A stretch of DNA of 32,744 nt. It comes from Nocardioides limicola (lineage in GTDB: Bacteria > Actinomycetota > Actinomycetes > Propionibacteriales > Nocardioidaceae). The notes beneath the pieces are model-generated. The model saw only the letters and a list, made by a program, of their open reading frames with translations, was not told where the DNA came from and searched no databases. This document shows positions 31,873-32,744 of the stretch, in pieces (position 1 is the first letter of the stretch; every line of letters starts with the position of its first letter). The position numbers were made by a program, and so were the translations under genes. The stretch lies in the NCBI RefSeq assembly GCF_016827675.1, contig NZ_JAERJA010000017.1, positions 1 to 32,744 on the forward strand, read 5' to 3'.

Positions 31873-31972
31873 CACTGGCCTCCGCTCAGTCCGAAGAAGC
31901 GATCGAAGAACGTGGTCAACGCCTCGATCACCGTCTGCTTCTTGTCTCCATGGCCGCCCCCGGCTGAGAACC
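31873..31972 (-). pseudogene. C-terminal tail of a gene cut by the IS256-type element
   Basis: The frame reading toward the TGA at 31873-31875 ends GDKKQTVIEALTTFFDRFFGLSGGQ without a start; it enters from the insertion sequence. It looks like the genuine C-terminus of an upstream partner of the PHP-ABC gene, with 20 bases to its ATG. About 30 residues remain. The family cannot be named from this. Confidence 0.5.
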
Positions 31973-32744
31973 GGGGTCTGTCGGAAACTTTGTGTAAGTG
32001 GGCATCGGCTCAGTTGAGACCCAGGCGGTCGCCGTAGGTCATGGACAAGACGTTGAGGATGTTCTTCCAGCCGGCGATCCGGCCGCTGGGGTTGGGCCGG
32101 TTCGGTTCGCGATGCCGCACGGCGAGGTAGAGGACCTTGAGCGCGGACTGCTCGTCGGGGAAGTGCCCGCGCCGCCGTGTCGCGGCCCGGAACCGGGCGT
32201 TGAGGGACTCGATGGCGTTGGTGGTGTAGATGATCTTGCGGACCTCGACGGGGAAGTCGAGGAACGGCACGAACTCGGCCCACGCGTTGCGCCACAGCTT
32301 GATCATCGCCGGGTACTTCACTTCCCACTCCTCGGCGAAGATCTCGAACTCGAACTCCGCGGCCTCCACGGTCGGGGCGGTGTAGATCCGACGCAGTTGC
32401 CCGGTGATCTTCTGCCAGTGCTGCTTGGAGGAGTACCGCAGGCTGTTGCGGACCAGGTGCACCACACAGGTCTGCACGACCGCTTGGGGCCAGACCGCGT
32501 TGATCGCCTCCGGGAGGCCCTTGAGGCCGTCGCAGCACACGATGCATGCGTCGAGGATGCCACGGTTCTTCAGGTCGGTCAGCATGTTGATCCACTGCTT
32601 GGCTCCTTCGCCGCCCGAGGGGCCGACCCACATGCCCAGAACATCCCTGAAGCCGTCGAGGTTCACGCCCATCGCCACGTACACAGGCCGGTTGGCGACG
32701 CTGCCCTCGCGGACCTTGAGCACGATCGCATCGATGATGATCAC
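31973..32744 (-). mobile_element. IS256-family element, one end and partial transposase
   Basis: The left limit is set by an IR-like end GGGGTCTGTCGGAAACTTTG at 31973-31992, which precedes the transposase stop at 32010. The element runs off the right side of the window. The 3' gene fragment before the insertion shows that it disrupted an operon. The target duplication cannot be seen because the other end is outside the window. Confidence 0.75.
32010..32744 (-). CDS. IS256-family (mutator-type) transposase, C-terminal part
   Basis: The 244 visible residues show the MULE/IS256 DDE core: the first aspartate in IDAIVLKVREGSVANRPVYV, the second in CIVCCDGLKGLPEAI, and the glutamate in TTNAIESLNARFRAATRRRG. 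The typical C-terminus MTYGDRLGLN ends at TGA 32010-32012. The N-terminal helix-turn-helix region is beyond the window end. It should cut and paste the element through 8-9 bp target duplications, as known for the family. Confidence 0.92.
   Translation of the reverse strand: MIIIDAIVLKVREGSVANRPVYVAMGVNLDGFRDVLGMWVGPSGGEGAKQWINMLTDLKNRGILDACIVCCDGLKGLPEAINAVWPQAVVQTCVVHLVRNSLRYSSKQHWQKITGQLRRIYTAPTVEAAEFEFEIFAEEWEVKYPAMIKLWRNAWAEFVPFLDFPVEVRKIIYTTNAIESLNARFRAATRRRGHFPDEQSALKVLYLAVRHREPNRPNPSGRIAGWKNILNVLSMTYGDRLGLN

Noticed and set aside
1..32744. CRISPR array, tRNA or rRNA genes
   Set aside because: No regularly spaced short repeats, and no cloverleaf with a TTCRA arm or rRNA core that I could find by eye; candidate hairpins at 24430 and 24550 are simple dyads.

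Overview
The window looks like a chromosomal stretch from a high-GC Gram-positive, most likely an actinobacterium of the Nocardioides/Nocardioidaceae type. The grounds are strongly G/C-biased third codon positions (which create very long shadow ORFs), GTG starts, actinobacterial gene families, and a histamine-dehydrogenase-like enzyme that agrees with the Nocardioides simplex enzyme at every substrate-pocket position I can remember. I have no alignment tool, so the genus is an inference.

Layout. 1-2.3 kb: a two-gene cassette (small membrane-anchored protein plus a TIR-like domain protein) lies between two identical copies (at least 257 bp) of a broken DUF6998-type gene. 2.3-5.6 kb: an NTF2/SnoaL-like protein, a divergent AraC-family regulator and an NCS1-family nucleobase-type permease. 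5.7-6.4 kb: a decayed gene. 6.4-10.9 kb: a minus-strand five-gene operon in the order RidA-like, DUF1028, M20 amidohydrolase, aspartate ammonia-lyase, LysR regulator. 11.2-12.4 kb: a divergent flavin monooxygenase. 12.7-14.6 kb: a DnaB-like ATPase and a convergent PD-(D/E)XK protein that look foreign to the surrounding catabolic genes. 14.9-19.2 kb: histamine dehydrogenase-like flavoprotein plus aldehyde dehydrogenase (minus strand), with a divergent TetR regulator over a near-consensus promoter. 19.3-22.6 kb: a NUDIX hydrolase and a PLD/SF2 helicase/DUF3427-type protein. 22.7-24.3 kb: a frameshifted lipoprotein, a WapI-like immunity protein and an unknown protein. 24.6-28.9 kb: an ABC-3C conflict system bracketed by two paralogous double-HTH proteins, with an IS481-like/type III methyltransferase scar. 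28.9-32.7 kb: a KTSC protein, a PHP-ABC ATPase, a truncated gene tail, and an IS256-family element running off the end.

How the genes may work together. The metabolic genes read as a histamine-to-fumarate route: histamine dehydrogenase gives imidazole acetaldehyde, the aldehyde dehydrogenase gives imidazoleacetate, the flavin monooxygenase could open the ring, hydrolases (M20, DUF1028) could release aspartate, and aspartase gives fumarate and ammonia. The NCS1 permease is a candidate importer, and TetR, LysR and AraC proteins are candidate local regulators. Only the first two steps and the last step are well supported by sequence; the middle is inference. The rest is a mobile, decaying defence-type region with at least four possible anti-phage modules (TIR pair, NUDIX/helicase, ABC-3C, PHP-ABC) and several scars (duplication, truncated methyltransferase, IS481 tail, IS256 insertion).
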